NCBI GenBank assembly: GCA_015039465.1
Contig: MU130702.1
Span: 759,237-823,236 of the forward strand
DNA length: 64,000 bases
Reading direction: 5' to 3'
Origin: Phlegmacium glaucopus
Lineage: Eukaryota > Basidiomycota > Agaricomycetes > Agaricales > Cortinariaceae
A program made the translations under genes and the position numbers. The notes under the pieces were generated by a model. That model saw nothing but the letters and a program-made list of their open reading frames with translations. It was not told the origin of the DNA and did not search any database. This document shows, in pieces, positions 35,954-47,999 of this stretch; position 1 is the stretch's first letter, and every line of letters starts with the position of its first letter.

Positions 35954-36086
35954 TGGAATGATATAGAGAAAGTGTCGCAATTAGAGAGAAATACAAGCGT
36001 AGAGGATCTATCTAGCAACAGAGCCTCCACTTGGGAAATTACTATGTGTCACGTGAATCTCCCCCCCTTTTTAATCCCCCCATATC
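35954..36086. promoter_or_regulatory. Divergent promoter, YPT6 and MTHFR, with TCACGTGA box
   Basis: The interval holds the palindrome TCACGTGA at 36049-36056, 30 bases before the MTHFR ATG, followed by a run of eight C. TCACGTG is the core bound by Cbf1-type bHLH factors at yeast methionine genes; that this box serves the MTHFR gene here is inference. Confidence 0.5.
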
Positions 36087-38480
36087 ATGAAGCTTTCAGA
36101 TCAGATAAATGCTTGTAATGACTCTCAGCCATTTTACACTCTTGAATTCTTTCCACCGAGGACTGATCAGGTCCGACTTAGCGAATCATGCCTTTAACCT
36201 CGCTAATCTCGCGTCATCCAGGGATTTGACAATCTCATGTCCCGTATATCGCGTCTATCTTCCTTGAATCCTTTGGCTATCAGCGTTACATGGGGTGCTG
36301 GAGGATCCACCAAAGATAGAAGTCTTGAACTGGCTGGATTGACGCAAGCGGAGGGTTTGAATACGATACTACACCTCACATGTACCAACATGGAACAAGG
36401 CCTTGTGGATGATGTGCTTCAGGTACCTTGTGACTTTCACTCAGGCTTTATGTTCTTTTGATCAGTATTACTTACAAAAGGCAGCCAAAAATCAGGGAAT
36501 ACAGAATATTCTTGCTCTTCGGGGAGGTCGGTCACGTTCACATATCGATTTTCATGGCATTTCTCATCTCTGAACCCTGAAAGATCCACCACGGGGTGAA
36601 GAGGAATGGATCCCTTCTGATCCTCGCTTTACTCGAGCCGCCGATCTCGTTTCATATATACGTTCGGTGCCAGATTATTCTTCTTGGTTCTGCATAGGCG
36701 TTGCAGGTACTGATTTCCGCCTGAGGCAGCCATCAAGTCGACTTACTTTTCTTATTGTCTCAAGGTTATCCTGACGGTCATGCCGGTACTTCAGTAGATG
36801 AAGACATTGAGATTGATAGGCTCAAGATCAAGGTGGATGCGGGTGCTGACTTCATTGTCACCCAGCTCTTCTATGATGTAGATCACTTTCTTCCTTGGTA
36901 CAGGAAGGTTAGGCAAAATGGTGAGTATAGGATCATACGTGCTTTAGTCATGAGTAAACGTCTTTTCCTAGGTATTGACATTCCTGTGATTCCGGGAATC
37001 ATGCCAATCCAGACCTACTCCTCGTTTGGAAGAGTGACAAAGTTATGCGGCGCAAGGGTCCCTGACTCAGTTTCAACTGAACTGGCAAGGTTCAGTGTAA
37101 GCCTGTTTCAAAAGCACAGAAAAATTTCACCTTCACTCATTTATTCATCAGCACGACGATCAACTGGTCAAAGACTACGGTGTCACGCTGGCGGTAGACA
37201 TGATCAAAAGGCTTCGGTCTGAAGGAGGCATCAATGGATTCCATTTTTGCACTTTGAACCTTGAAAAAAGTATACAACGTATTTTGGAGACTTTGACGTG
37301 GACAGGGATTCATCCCTCTTCAGCTCTTAATAAACTCATAGTTGTGCGTATCATCTTCAAAGAGTGTGACTACTATACTACGCAAGCTGATCATGAACAT
37401 TCAAGGAGACACCCCCAGTCGGCACCCCGACAGGTCCAGTACCTGATGATTCAACACTCTTGATAACTCCAACAAAGGCGACAGCTACGGCCACCACAAT
37501 GTTATCGAACATCTCCACGACAGAGGGTGAGGCTGGCCGTGGAGAGCTTAATAACGCTGCTACATGGGACGATTTCCCTAATGGACGCTTTGGAGATTTT
37601 AAAAGTCCTGCGTTTGGAAATCAAGATCCTTGGGGGGGCTCAGGTATTTCGGTAAGAGATTATGAAGAGTGGAGATCACCCCTTATTTATGTTTTCAGAG
37701 GAGCGAAGCCTTAGCGCAGTGGGGCAATCCAAAACGACTGGAGGACTTGACACGAATTTTCCTTGATCATCTGCATTCAAAGATACCTTCTACACCTTTC
37801 TCGCCAACACCACTGTCGAGAGAATCAGTGACGATTCTGTCTCATCTCGAAAAGTTGACGAGGAGAGCTTGGTGGACCGTGGGCTCTCAACCAGCTGTAG
37901 ACGGTACCAGCTCTTCAGATGAAGTTATGGGATGGGGACCGAGAGCAGGTTATGTGTTCCAAAAAGGCTTTGTAGAATTCTTTTGCGAAGAAAGTGATGT
38001 TGCTGTGATCGAAGAAATGGTCAGAGAGAAAGGCAATGGTTGGGTGCATTATTTCGCCGGGAATTTCAAGGTTCGTAAAATTTATTCCGACCTTACGGTT
38101 GCTTTCGTTTTCGATTGATCCTTCTATCTGATTCAGGGAGATTGTCGTAGCAATGTGCCTAACGACGGTCGAAATGCGGTGACCTGGGGTGTTTTTCCTG
38201 GTCAGGAAATAGTGCAAACGACTATCATTGAGCGCGAGTCATTTCTGTCATGGACGGTCAGTCTGGCGTTATGGCATACCCGAACATAACATTCACAACC
38301 AAAAAATAGGAGGAAGCATTTTCTATATGGACTGAATGGTCGACGTTTTATAGACCTGGTTCTGCAGAGAGAAGCATCCTCGAGGGCGTGAGGGACCATC
38401 GGTGGTTGGTGAGTGTGGTGCACCATGACTACAAAAATTCAGAGGCTCTGTGGACGTTTTTATTCGACGATCAACCTTAG
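36087..38480 (+). CDS. Methylenetetrahydrofolate reductase (MET12/MET13 family)
   Basis: Flavoenzyme that reduces 5,10-methylene-THF to 5-methyl-THF for methionine synthesis. It begins MKLSDQINACNDSQPFYTLE then FFPPRTDQ and across an intron GFDNLMSRI. The catalytic barrel has ISVTWGAGGSTKDRSLELA, LHLTCTNM, ILALRGDPPRGEEEW, AGYPDGHAG, DAGADFIVTQLFYDVDHFL, IPVIPGIMPIQTYSSFGRV and GFHFCTLNLEKS. The fungal-type regulatory half follows: GRFGDFKSPAFG, WWTVGSQPAVDG, GWGPRAGYVFQKGFVEFF, GWVHYFAGNFKG, NAVTWGVFPGQEIVQTT and SVVHHDYKNSEALW, ending LFDDQP. Around ten introns, about 620 residues. Both halves look complete. Whether it is the MET12 or MET13 type cannot be settled by eye. Confidence 0.93.
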
Positions 38481-38797
38481 AGAAAATAACCATCCAAGGA
38501 GCAAGGCATGTACTAATATCTATCGCGTGTACGAGCGTAATAAATACTCCGAGGTGTAACATGTCTGAAGCGGCTGGCCAGGATCACACCTCTGGCGGTG
38601 TGAGGCAGAAATGCTTAGTGGGTGAAAGCACATCAATGGCTGGTGGGTGCTGGTCTCAACGACGTGTCGCCCGTATTGCCTGGACAGTATGTGCAGTCTT
38701 GCAAAAAAATCAGAAAAAATCAGATACAATGATGTGGGTGCTAGCATGGGTATAAGCTAAGTCTTAGCAGAAAGAATTGCAACGTACCGAATCGACA
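38481..38797. other. Tail-to-tail gap, MTHFR and APC15-like gene
   Basis: About 317 bases between converging stops. Open stretches of about 100 codons cross it on + but have no domain and overlap the ends of both genes. Nothing else is seen. Confidence 0.45.
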
Positions 38798-39425
38798 TCA
38801 TATTATATCGGAAGGTTCCTCCTCAAAATCTTCAGTATCTCCTTCGTTCATTTCATCATTGTCTTCGGTCTCTGCAGCTGGATCTTCGTCGAGATCCTCC
38901 ATGCTTGCGTCCATGTCCGGAGCAGAATCGTTTTCGCCATCGTCTTCCATAACTGACTGTGCAGCACCTGACTGCACTGAGGCTGATTCATCAGTGTCTT
39001 CTTCAGCCTATACGTTCCATTTAAGTTACGAGTCCTAAGTGCATGACGACGCGAAGACGTACATCGTTCTTTTCTTCTTGTCGCGTAAGGGACCGACCGA
39101 TAGGGACAAGAAAACCAAAACCTCGGTTATGGATACTCATATTCTAGGAGAGAGCATGAGAAAAAGAGCATTCGATGTGAAAAAGACGTGCTAAATCTTC
39201 GAGCTCGTTCTCTTCATCGCTGAGATCGTCCATTTCGCGCTGAAGGTCCCGAAAAGCATTTATGTGGGTGTAGACGCGCTTTTTTGAGAGAGGAATCGGA
39301 TGAGGCTGAGGTGGTTTTGGAAGGAGAAGAGGGAAAATAGGTTCGCGAGGTAGCAGTGTCGGTGTTGCTCCAGACATCAATAGAATAGAGTGCCGTGGGA
39401 ATAATTCTTCCAATGCCGGAGTCAT
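38798..39425 (-). CDS. APC15/MND2-like anaphase-promoting complex subunit
   Basis: APC15 is a small acidic subunit needed for turnover of the mitotic checkpoint complex on APC/C. Here the first exon gives MTPALEELFPRHSILLMSG and SDEENELEDL, the second GFGFLVPIGRSLTRQEE, which carries the LVPIG motif of APC15, and the last is a long acidic tail (EDDGEN, AAETEDNDEMNEGDTEDFEE) ending EEPSDII. Small size, LFPR near the start, the LVPIG motif and the acidic end are the reasons for the call; none is decisive alone. The join between exons 1 and 2 has no GT donor that keeps the reading frame; a GC donor at about 39195 would. Divergent from the F-box gene by 52 bases. Confidence 0.52.
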
Positions 39426-39477
39426 TAAAAAATAACTTGCAATCCGACTCTCGACGCGTCGCTAACTAGTCCTGCAG
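39426..39477. promoter_or_regulatory. Divergent interval, APC15-like and F-box genes
   Basis: Fifty-two bases between the outward-facing ATGs at 39425 (-) and 39478 (+), if the 39478 start is used. If the F-box protein starts at 39762 instead, the interval is 336 bases. Confidence 0.35.
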
Positions 39478-42295
39478 ATGGCTGCAAGAAGAACTTCCGT
39501 CATCCCCCTTTATTTTCAAGGAGAACCTATCTTCCCATTTACCTCTTTGCAAGAACCCCAATTCGCCCAGTTGCTCTCGGGGTGCAACTTCTCCTCAAAC
39601 CTCAGCGATCCGATGAGTTACTATGGGCCAGTCACGATACGTGCGCGTCACTTCTGCAATCCAGAGAATACTGTCATTAATTGTTTCCGACACCAGGCAA
39701 TTATCTTGCAGGGTATGCTAAGAAACACCTCAGAAAGAACAAGGATAAAGGAATTCCTGATATGACTCGCTTATTCTTGAGTTTAGCTACCGAACTTAAA
39801 TATCTGGTATGTTTACTGGAAATTTTCCTTTATAAACGCCCTCGACGTCATTCTAGGTTCTTGAGCAACTCCACCCAATAGACCTCTATCATTTCTCCCA
39901 AGTAAACAGATATTTCAGGGCGCTTCTCATGAACAAGAAGGCGAATGGCGTATGGAAGACCGCTTTCGAGCGACATCCAGATTTACCCTCCTGCCCTCCA
40001 CACATCACAGAGCGTGAATGGGCTTTTATGCTGTTTGGGCCGGGGATATGTCAGGTGAATAAAATTCTCTCCAACACTTTTCATCTCAGTTCACACAACC
40101 AACTCAGGAATGTAACAAATATGGGGCGTTGACGGACTTTGCCTTTGGCAAACGATTTTGCGAACCGTGCATGGTTGGTCCGTGTTATCAATCCCTTAAT
40201 TCCTCCTCACACTAGTCAACCAGGGAAAAATATATGTTGATGTCAACTCTGTCAGCGACCTCCACAAAAATTCTATACCCCATACTCATTATATCTGGGA
40301 CATGCTACCACGGTCCTTCCGATATAGTGCGTCGAAATCCTTAAATTAAAGCCAACCTAATGCTCAACTTTTTAGCTGGTCTGAGATATAATATAATGGC
40401 TGCAAACACTGCGAATGCTCGATTCCTGCGATCCGACTTCAACGAGATGATTAGGAAAATCACCATCATTCAAATTCTGATCGATGCACAAGTTCCTAGC
40501 ATTGCCGATATATTTGAAGAATACAAGGAAGCTTTGGTATCTATTATGATCCAGATTAATGAAGTGCGTTGCTGTCGAGAATTTGCTGGAATTACCTCTC
40601 TGACCAACCTCTACCAGTCTGCCCAAAAAGCTAATTATTGGGCTCTTGACATCTTTCGTCAATGTTCCACCGATTACGATAATGCACTTCGAACAAATCT
40701 TGAAGTGTGCGTCTTCTCTCCTTTCTTCTATGACGATTTGTTAACTTTTTCAAATCAGCTGTAAGGTACGCCTCGCCAACCTCGGACACGACACTCAGGA
40801 TATCCGATACGTCGAATACGGCATTTCAACCATACTCAGATCACAAAGCGTTTATAAGCTCACACCCCGAGGTGGGTCTGATTCAAAGGTGTTAATTACA
40901 ACGAATCTCACACATCCCTTTCGAAGCTTTCCGTGAAATTCGTCCCAGACTTGAGGATATAGTAACCAAAAGAAAAATTCAAAGACTCAAGCAGGAACGC
41001 CGAAAGTTACTCGAAAGCTTGTACATGTCCTATCAGAAGACTTTAGAACCCGATTCTTGGCAATACCACCCGCCATTAACCTTTGTTACGGCGATCGCTG
41101 AGTTTGCTGGATTTTTGAATGCGAAATACGATACTCGAGGGGATGTAGATCTAGAATATGCCATGACCATATTCCCCGATTCCGTTACCACCTGGACAGA
41201 GGCACACAGAGAGAGAATCGCTGCCCTCCTCATGCCATCTTCTACAGAATCATCGGATAGAGAAGCTTTCGAATCCAAGTTGCAGCGTCTAGAGCTGGCG
41301 ACATCAATTATGAGATGCAATGATTGCAAACTGAAAAGTACTCGTGGATTGGCCTTGGTTGGTTGGGAAAATATATTTCGCCACATATGTTTGGAAGCGA
41401 ACCCGTACTGTAACCCCTGTCAAGCGATTCATCTTGATGAAAGCGCATGTTCAGCTGCTGCTTCTCTTGTTTCCTGTCTTGGACTGGACCCCAAGACAGC
41501 TACAATAAAGGACATGGACGAACGAGATGCGAGATTCCTTTGTGGAAATTGTTTGCCAGAGACGTCGCGCGGTATCACGGGTCTCAAAGTGTATACATGG
41601 AGGGAATGCGTAAGGATTCTTTCCACATTCCTTCTCAAAAGTTCCGCAAGTACTCAACTGTATTTCGACAGCTCTTGCATTTTGTATCAATGGGTGTAAA
41701 TCTCGATGTTATGCACAACACCCCCGCGTGGCTCCTTCTAACACCTGAAGCGTCTAGATTCGTGCGAGAGCACGAGTATGTCTACCCTCGACCACTGCAC
41801 GAAATATGGCGATGCAACCACTGTGCCACGCACTTTTCAACGCCTGTGACCCAGGAAAAAGGGGTCCTTCATGTCAAAAATGTGTAAGTCTATCAGCACA
41901 CTCTGGATCTTTTGGGTCATCTTCTCACCTCTTACAGCCATCTGATCCCAGAGCCAGTCATTGGAAAAGATGTAGTCTATGACAAGAGGGTGTATGCACG
42001 CCGACGACAGCCTTTCCGGTTGGGCCTTAATCCGGAGTTTGAGTTCAGGTGCAGACGATGCCCAGAACTACCCATATACAAACTTTGGGAAATGCAAACC
42101 CTTACGCTGCATTTACGAACTCAGTACGTATTTTTTCATGATCCTGCAATTCTTCACTTACTATCATTTTCCTTTAGACATGACATCTACGAGCCAATCG
42201 AAGGCGAAGATTGGACCAGGGTGATTATCATTGCTGCTGCTGCCGCCACTCCGCCAGAATCAGAACCTACAGGCAATAACCATCCCGCCCCTTAA
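39478..42295 (+). CDS. F-box protein with Cys-rich segments (Agaricomycete type)
   Basis: Likely an SCF ubiquitin-ligase adaptor of a family expanded in mushrooms. The F-box reads LSLATELKYLVLEQLHPIDL then YHFSQVNRYFRALLMNKKA, NGVWKTAFERHPDLPSCPP and ITEREWAFMLFGPGICQ. A Cys pair segment follows (KYGALTDFAFGKRFCEPCM), typical of these proteins. The C-terminal half has more Cys/His-rich patches: RCNDCKLKST, NPYCNPCQAIH, FLCGNCLPE, WRCNHCATHF and FRCRRCPELP with later His residues, and ends ATPPESEPTGNNHPAP with a run of Ala. Eight or more introns. The start is uncertain: ATG 39478 gives about 75 residues before the F-box but needs a very short intron near 39681-39710; ATG 39762 starts right at the F-box. 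Target unknown. Confidence 0.65.
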
Positions 42296-42469
42296 CCAGG
42301 ACGATGAGTTACGACGATCCAACGATTCTATTGCTCCATGACTCCAAGACATTCAATATATGCCGTTCTGCCACCAATGTATCCATAAACCAATGACTAG
42401 ACCAAGCACACTTATGATTTGTAGTATGTACATAATAAATAAATCAAATTCTACATAGGGACGAATAAG
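42296..42469. other. Tail-to-tail gap, F-box gene and creC
   Basis: AT-rich interval between converging stops. No gene seen. Confidence 0.4.
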
Positions 42470-44778
42470 CTAGGGTATAAGATCCTGGGCATCAACTGTA
42501 GAAGTTCCTCGACTACCTTTCACGTTTCGGGAGCGCGGCGCGAGTGGTCGTATCCAGAATTTGATGTTACTCCCTTTCGTAGCCGTCAATATGCTGCGAG
42601 GAAGGAATTGTATTGTGGCGAGAAGGTCGCCGTCTAGTTGCTTGATCTGTAGCAGAAGTGAATTCTATGGATGCCCTCAACTAGTGCATATCGAACGAAC
42701 TCACAAGAACTGGCTGGACAACTGCGATTTCATTGCGAGATGGAGCGGGATGGTAGCGTGGAGATGGACTGGAATCGAGCCCGGGTGAGTTCAATGAAGG
42801 TAGGTATTGAACTGAACGGTCTCGTCGAAGTGCTAATGAGATGGTTGATGACATGGACGTTCTTTGATGATGGGATGCCTAATACTTGCATATCAAAAAG
42901 TTAGTATTTTTGAAGGTACATGAGTAGCTTGCCTGAAATTTGGGTCTGTGCAAAACCCCGCTTGAAAAATCCCACTAAATAGATTGAGTCAATCCAGAAC
43001 AAGGGGACATGGTACACAAATCAACTGACAAGTATCAGTTTGTTATCTTCACCAACACTTCCAAAGCGGTAAGTTCTTCCATCGCAACGGAGTTCGTCAA
43101 AAGCTACAGCTGAAACAAACGAGGAATGGCCTTGACATCGTGCTATTACACGTTGTTCCCAAGGTGAGAAAATAGTCAAGAGATCGTCTTGTCCACCAGT
43201 CTGATAGGAAAATAAAAATTGGGACTTGTGAGAAGTAGAATATGATAAATAAATACGTACCAAGATGAACCGGCCATCCGGCGACCAGGCAACACACATC
43301 AATGCTCCAAAATAAGAAGCATAGCAATCGACCAGTCTTACAAATTCCGTTGTGAAGACATAGATCGTGTGACAGGAGATAACGCTCACTGTTCGGCCAA
43401 CGCATCGATTACTCGTAGGTAGCCATCTTCTGAAATTGCAGCAACGTATTTTACGTCAGGCGAGAAGACAAAATCTATCCAATGAACAATTCACTATGGT
43501 GCTCAGTACTCTGTAAAATAGAGAAGAGAACTTGCCAACAACACCGCGTCGCGAAAGCCGCCAATGGCTGACTGGGTTTTTTACAACTTTCTCCTTATCA
43601 GACTTTCCGGGGACGTTCAAGGCTGCCCCCGATGCAACCGGATGCCACGGAGGCATTGTTACAAAAATGTTGTCTGTCGGGTCCCACTCCTTATGCGGTG
43701 TACTGTCCGGGGAGACATGTGGAGAATTAGTAGCATCAGCTGAGGTTCCAGTAGGATCCTGGGGTATGAAAGTTCCGTCGTCACGCTCTTTGTCGTACAC
43801 AATGATTGTTCCATCTGCGTGTGAGACTAGGAATAGTGTAGATGATAGGGGTACCCATCGAACGGCGGTACATGGAGATCCTGAAATTGAGCCCTTGTTA
43901 ATGATTAGTTTACTGGGGAGACTCTGCGAACGCCGACATCTCACTTGCTTGTTGAGGCGTCCGTAACGTGAGCTAATAGGGTCTGGAAGAAAAATAAAAT
44001 GGGTACATATAGATTATCTGGTAATATGCATCGTAGAGCATACCCAACCAAATAAGATCGCCCGTATTGAATCCAATGATAACGTCTATGTGTTCTGAGG
44101 AAGCGGTAAATAGATTCACATCGTGACATGTGGGGTGAGCCGAGAAAGTAATTCTAGAAAGTGGCTCCTATAAAATGAGTCAGTCAAGCTACCATTGGAG
44201 AAGGGTTTTGTGGACGATACCTTGGATTTTGACCCCGCCTCTATCCAGACAAAACTCTTCGCCAAGTTGTAGAATAGAAAGGTAACATCACCTTGCTTGG
44301 ACTGCAAAGTTTTAGATAAACCTTCCGCGGTATGGATCCGGGTTATGAAAGTGGATGAGCTGGTTCGCATATTGTGTTTTGGTCTTGCGGTGGTTTTCTT
44401 CTTTGCAGAAGTAGGATGAGAGAACAAAGTGTGCTGCTCATAGGTTGAGCTTGCAACGGCATGCTCTTGAGAGGCTGGAGGTTGTGGATCGCTTTCATCA
44501 GGAGTGTCGCTACTGGAAAGACTAACACCATCCTCGCGATCCCTCAAGATGACAGCCCTGTCCTTCTTATGTTCTGATTTACCTCCACCCAGCAGTTGAG
44601 CAAAACCCGGCGTACTTCCTTGTTTTGAAGCAGGAAAACGAACGATTGCACTGGAGACTCTTGAAGGGTATACAGCTGTGCCAATGTTCAAAGCATAGCT
44701 CTGTACTTGAGTTTGCTTGTGCTCATCAGTGACTGAGTAAACGCCTTCTGGGGCCACAAATGTGGAATCGTTCTCCAT
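42470..44778 (-). CDS. creC: CreC/WDR20-type WD40 protein (deubiquitinase cofactor)
   Basis: In Aspergillus CreC holds and stabilises the deubiquitinase CreB in carbon catabolite repression; WDR20 does the same for USP12/46 in animals. It begins [20 protein letters not shown] and has [30 protein letters not shown] and, over short exons, [20 protein letters not shown] and [19 protein letters not shown]. Then [33 protein letters not shown], an Asn/Asp/Ser-rich insert, [56 protein letters not shown], and [18 protein letters not shown]. The final exons give [20 protein letters not shown] then [15 protein letters not shown], the family's closing signature. About nine exons, 600 residues or so, complete. 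Confidence 0.88.
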
Positions 44779-44904
44779 AAGCGTGGCAGTTGTCCCAAAA
44801 AAGAAGGTGATAAATATGTAAGGGCGTCTAATTTAAAACTAAATACACATATGCCTGTTCCAAGTCCGGATCTTAGCCTTTCCAACCTCTCTTCATGAAT
44901 CTTC
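44779..44904. promoter_or_regulatory. Divergent promoter, creC and BCKDHB, with an overlapping uORF
   Basis: One hundred and twenty-six bases between ATGs. A tandem duplication of the 10-base word ATGAATCTTC (44895-44914) makes an upstream out-of-frame ATG at 44895, which opens 17 codons and stops at 44948, overlapping the main start at 44905. Confidence 0.6.
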
Positions 44905-44948
44905 ATGAATCTTCTCAAATCCTCCAGCTCAGTTGTAAAGCTCTCTAG
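44895..44948 (+). other. Upstream ORF overlapping the BCKDHB start
   Basis: Seventeen codons beginning 10 bases before the main ATG and in another frame. If transcription begins far enough upstream, scanning ribosomes would meet this ATG first and lower translation of the enzyme. It exists because of a 10-base tandem duplication. Effect is inference. Confidence 0.45.
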
Positions 44949-46527
44949 ATCCCTTAGACACTGTCGTTCCAACTCTACAGCAGTAGAACCACCTCCAGCA
45001 GGTGGTCATTTACCCTCAATAGCGACCTCACAGGTTCTGAAAACAAAACGCGAGACTGCTCTCCGTACTCCAGGTCTTTTGTGGGCAGATGAAGATCCCT
45101 CGCTTCCTTCACGTAACATTGTAGGTGGCCGCGAGACACGTAAGATGAATACGTACCAAGCCATACGAGACGCAATGAGCATTGCTCTAGCTAAAGATGA
45201 ACGTGCTGTTGTGTTTGGTGAAGATGTAGCATTTGGTGGCGTTTTTAGGTGTACCATGGTTCGTCTTGTCTATAATGTACTCATTGCGACGCCTTGACTC
45301 TATTTGCATGCGTAGGGCCTTGCTGAAGAGTTTGGTGCACCCTTTTCGATCCTGGCTTCCTTCATTGGCTTATCACGCTAATCTTAGGACGAGAACGCGT
45401 CTTTAATACACCTTTGACAGAGCAAGGGATTGCAGGTTTTGGAATTGGTCTTGCGCTCATGGGGCACACCGCAATCGCGGAGATTCAGTTTGCGGATTAC
45501 ATATTTCCAGCTTTTGATCAGGTTCGGTCCTTCTTTACCAACGCGAAAGTAGTTGTTCATAAAAATCCTTTGTAGATCGTCAACGAGGCCGCCAAAATAA
45601 GGTACCGTTCTGGAGGGAGTTACAATGTCGGCGGCCTCACGATTCGTACGCCAACAATGTCAGTTGTAAGTATACTCCTTTGTTCGAGCCCTGCACATCG
45701 TTAACATCTCATTCATTCTCATTCAGGGTCATGGTGGGCTATATCACTCTCAGTCTCCGGAGGGATTTTTTATGGGAGCATCCGGGCTGAAAGTACTTAA
45801 TCCGAATTTTCTCAATTTTTGTATCTCAACAAGCTTATAGATCGTAGTTCCACGGTCGCCTATTCAAGCAAAGGGATTACTTTTAGGATCTATACGTGAT
45901 CCAAACCCAGTTGTCTTTATGGAGCCCAAAATTCTATACCGATCCGCAGGTTTGTTCTTGATTCATATTGCCGACATATTTTCACTCGTTTGCTTTTTCG
46001 GCAGTTGAGCAAGTTCCCATCGACGACTTTGAACTACCGCTCGGTCAGGCAGAAGTCCTCTTTGGGGGTTCAGACCTTACACTTCTGACATGGGGAACTC
46101 CCGTATACCATTGCGAAGCTGCCATCCAGTTATTGTCGTCCCCCCCGCCCGCATTAGAATCCGTCGTACCTAGTTCTTTACGATCCGCTAAGATCGAACT
46201 TATCGATCTTAGGTCGATCTTACCCTGGGATGTTGAAACCATCACAGAGAGTGTCAATCGCACAGGTCGCTTGGTAATTGTCCATGAAGCTGGAATGACG
46301 GCTGGGGTTGGAGCAGAAATCAGCGCTGAAGTGCAGAAGAAGTGTTTTTTAAAGCTTAATGCGCCAGTTAAAAGAGTTACTGGTTGGGAGTGAGTCGTGT
46401 CTCTCTCTATTTAGCGCTTCGATGCTAACACTTCAACAGCATCCCTGTCGCCTTACAATATGAAAAATTCCATATACCAGATGCTATTCGTGTGCTTGAT
46501 GCGATGATAGAAACCTTGCAATATTGA
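44905..46527 (+). CDS. BCKDHB: Branched-chain 2-oxoacid dehydrogenase E1 beta subunit
   Basis: Mitochondrial thiamine-diphosphate enzyme subunit for Val, Leu and Ile breakdown. The N-terminus [20 protein letters not shown] is a mitochondrial presequence (Ser/Arg-rich, no acids). Then [55 protein letters not shown] with [40 protein letters not shown] and [112 protein letters not shown] and [20 protein letters not shown], the last across an intron. It ends ETLQY. Seven or so introns, about 405 residues. [14 protein letters not shown] marks BCKDH beta and not pyruvate dehydrogenase beta. Intact. Confidence 0.95.
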
Positions 46528-46634
46528 AATGAGGCAATATACATACAGGCTGGACATGTACATTCTAATCCATTGCAGTATTTTCTTTGTTGATCTTCAG
46601 GCCTAGACACGACTTGTTGAATATTAGGAAATAA

Positions 46635-47774
46635 CTATTTCATAATAACAACCCGCCAACGCGTCAGAAATCCTGCACGCAGCAACCCCGCCTCCCACGC
46701 CAACATAAGTTTCTTTTCGCGCCATCCCGCAATGCCCTCTTCCTGAACACAAGTCATTCGCAGATGTCTATCGTTTGAAAGCCTTTCTTCTAAGTGTAAC
46801 AATGAGTGGGCGTGCCAACTAGATATGTTTCCAATGGATTTGATTGTTGATGACTTGGAAGACATAAGAGCGACGAAAGTGTTGAATCGAGTCAGGAGAG
46901 GTGCAGTTGTTCTGCCATATTTTAGCGCCACTTTTGAGTCCCTGTACGTGCGTAAGAGAAAAGGTATAGCACAGAGGATGAAGTCGCGACCCATGAACCT
47001 GACTCCTGGAGCGAGACAAGAGAACTCCAGAACAGTAGTTGAGCCTGACTGGAGACTAGATTGCATCTTGTTTATTTCCTTCTCGAGATTATGAAAGGGT
47101 ACGAAATCCAGATCAAGAGGATAGGAAGTCGTCGGATGAGCTTGTGCAGCCCTGGAATTCAACGGCTCTTTAATCGCAAAGGATGGCGCATCTAGAAGCA
47201 GCAACTTCATGTATCAAAATATAAGACTTACGGGTAGGTATAGTTGGAGACTTTCCAAAAAATTTCAATAAAATCGCTTGAGAGAGAGAGATAATCCTAC
47301 CCTGAGAATGATGTAGGCATGATGAGCGATCATCCATCGCGATATCCTGAACGACCATTTTATATCTACCAAAAGACCGAAGTGCCATCCATATATGCGC
47401 AGGTTTGCTCGGAAGAGATCATGCAAGTCGCTTGAGTCCCGCAGTTCAGCCTTTCCCGTGCAAATAGCGTCAATGAGCTTTGACAAGTCAAGCTCTATCA
47501 AGTAAGATTTAAGGCTTTTAGTGTTCTTTAGAAGAGAATTATGGTCTGATATTGAAGCACAAGACGTCGGAGTAACAAAGGTTGAGAGGGTTTGCAGAAC
47601 TCGAGGATTTGGAGAGTGAACGGTCCTGTTAATCTTGCTGTGCTGAAACCAGCAGTGCCAGGTAATGAATATCGATAGCAAGGCAAAGGAGACCACAAAG
47701 GTCAGGTCAAATCCCCCCACTCTGCTGATACTCCATGTGTCTAATATCCTCATAAAGACATTGTTCAAGGCCAT
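46635..47774 (-). CDS. Unrecognised protein with an N-terminal membrane segment
   Basis: I do not recognise a family. From ATG 47774 the protein begins MALNNVFMRILDTWSISRVG followed by one hydrophobic stretch (FDLTFVVSFALLSIFIT), which could be a signal anchor with the rest outside or in the lumen. Then come LKNTKSLKSYLIELDLSKLI, RDSSDLHDLFRANLRIYGWH and SFRISRWMIAHHAYIILR. A short exon (KSPTIPT region, about 47225-47280) leads to a last exon of about 180 residues with PFHNLEKEINKMQSSLQSGS, FSCLAPGVRFMGRDF, LLHLEERLSNDR and a final GFLTRWRVVIMK. Two introns. An alternative GTG-led extension to 47798 is not used. Exon structure and lack of frame breaks support a real gene; function unknown. 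Confidence 0.55.
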
Positions 47775-47999
47775 CGTAATGGCCGTGACGTCAGTCACAA
47801 CTAATCACAACTGTCTTCCTCAGGTTTTATATATAGTGATCGATTTTGGATCGATTGTCATCAGTCATCACATTATCATCATTTTCAGGTCTGTTTTAGG
47901 AGACTAACTCAGGCTACTTAAACTCTAAGTTATCAAGATGCATTTAAGCGCCAAAGCGGACTTCGACCTTGACTTCCATCTACCACCACATATTGCGAC
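47775..47999. promoter_or_regulatory. Divergent interval, membrane protein gene and RdRP
   Basis: About 225 bases between outward-facing ATGs, AT-rich on the RdRP side with a TATATATAG-like stretch near 47827-47835. A short open frame from 47939 ends in a stop just before the RdRP ATG, so it cannot be part of that protein. Confidence 0.4.

Noticed and set aside
38450..38755. Open frames of about 75-100 codons on both strands after MTHFR
   Set aside because: They overlap the last MTHFR codons or have no recognisable content; most likely chance.
47939..47999. Upstream start for the RdRP at 47939
   Set aside because: The frame meets a stop right before the next ATG, so it cannot lead into the RdRP.
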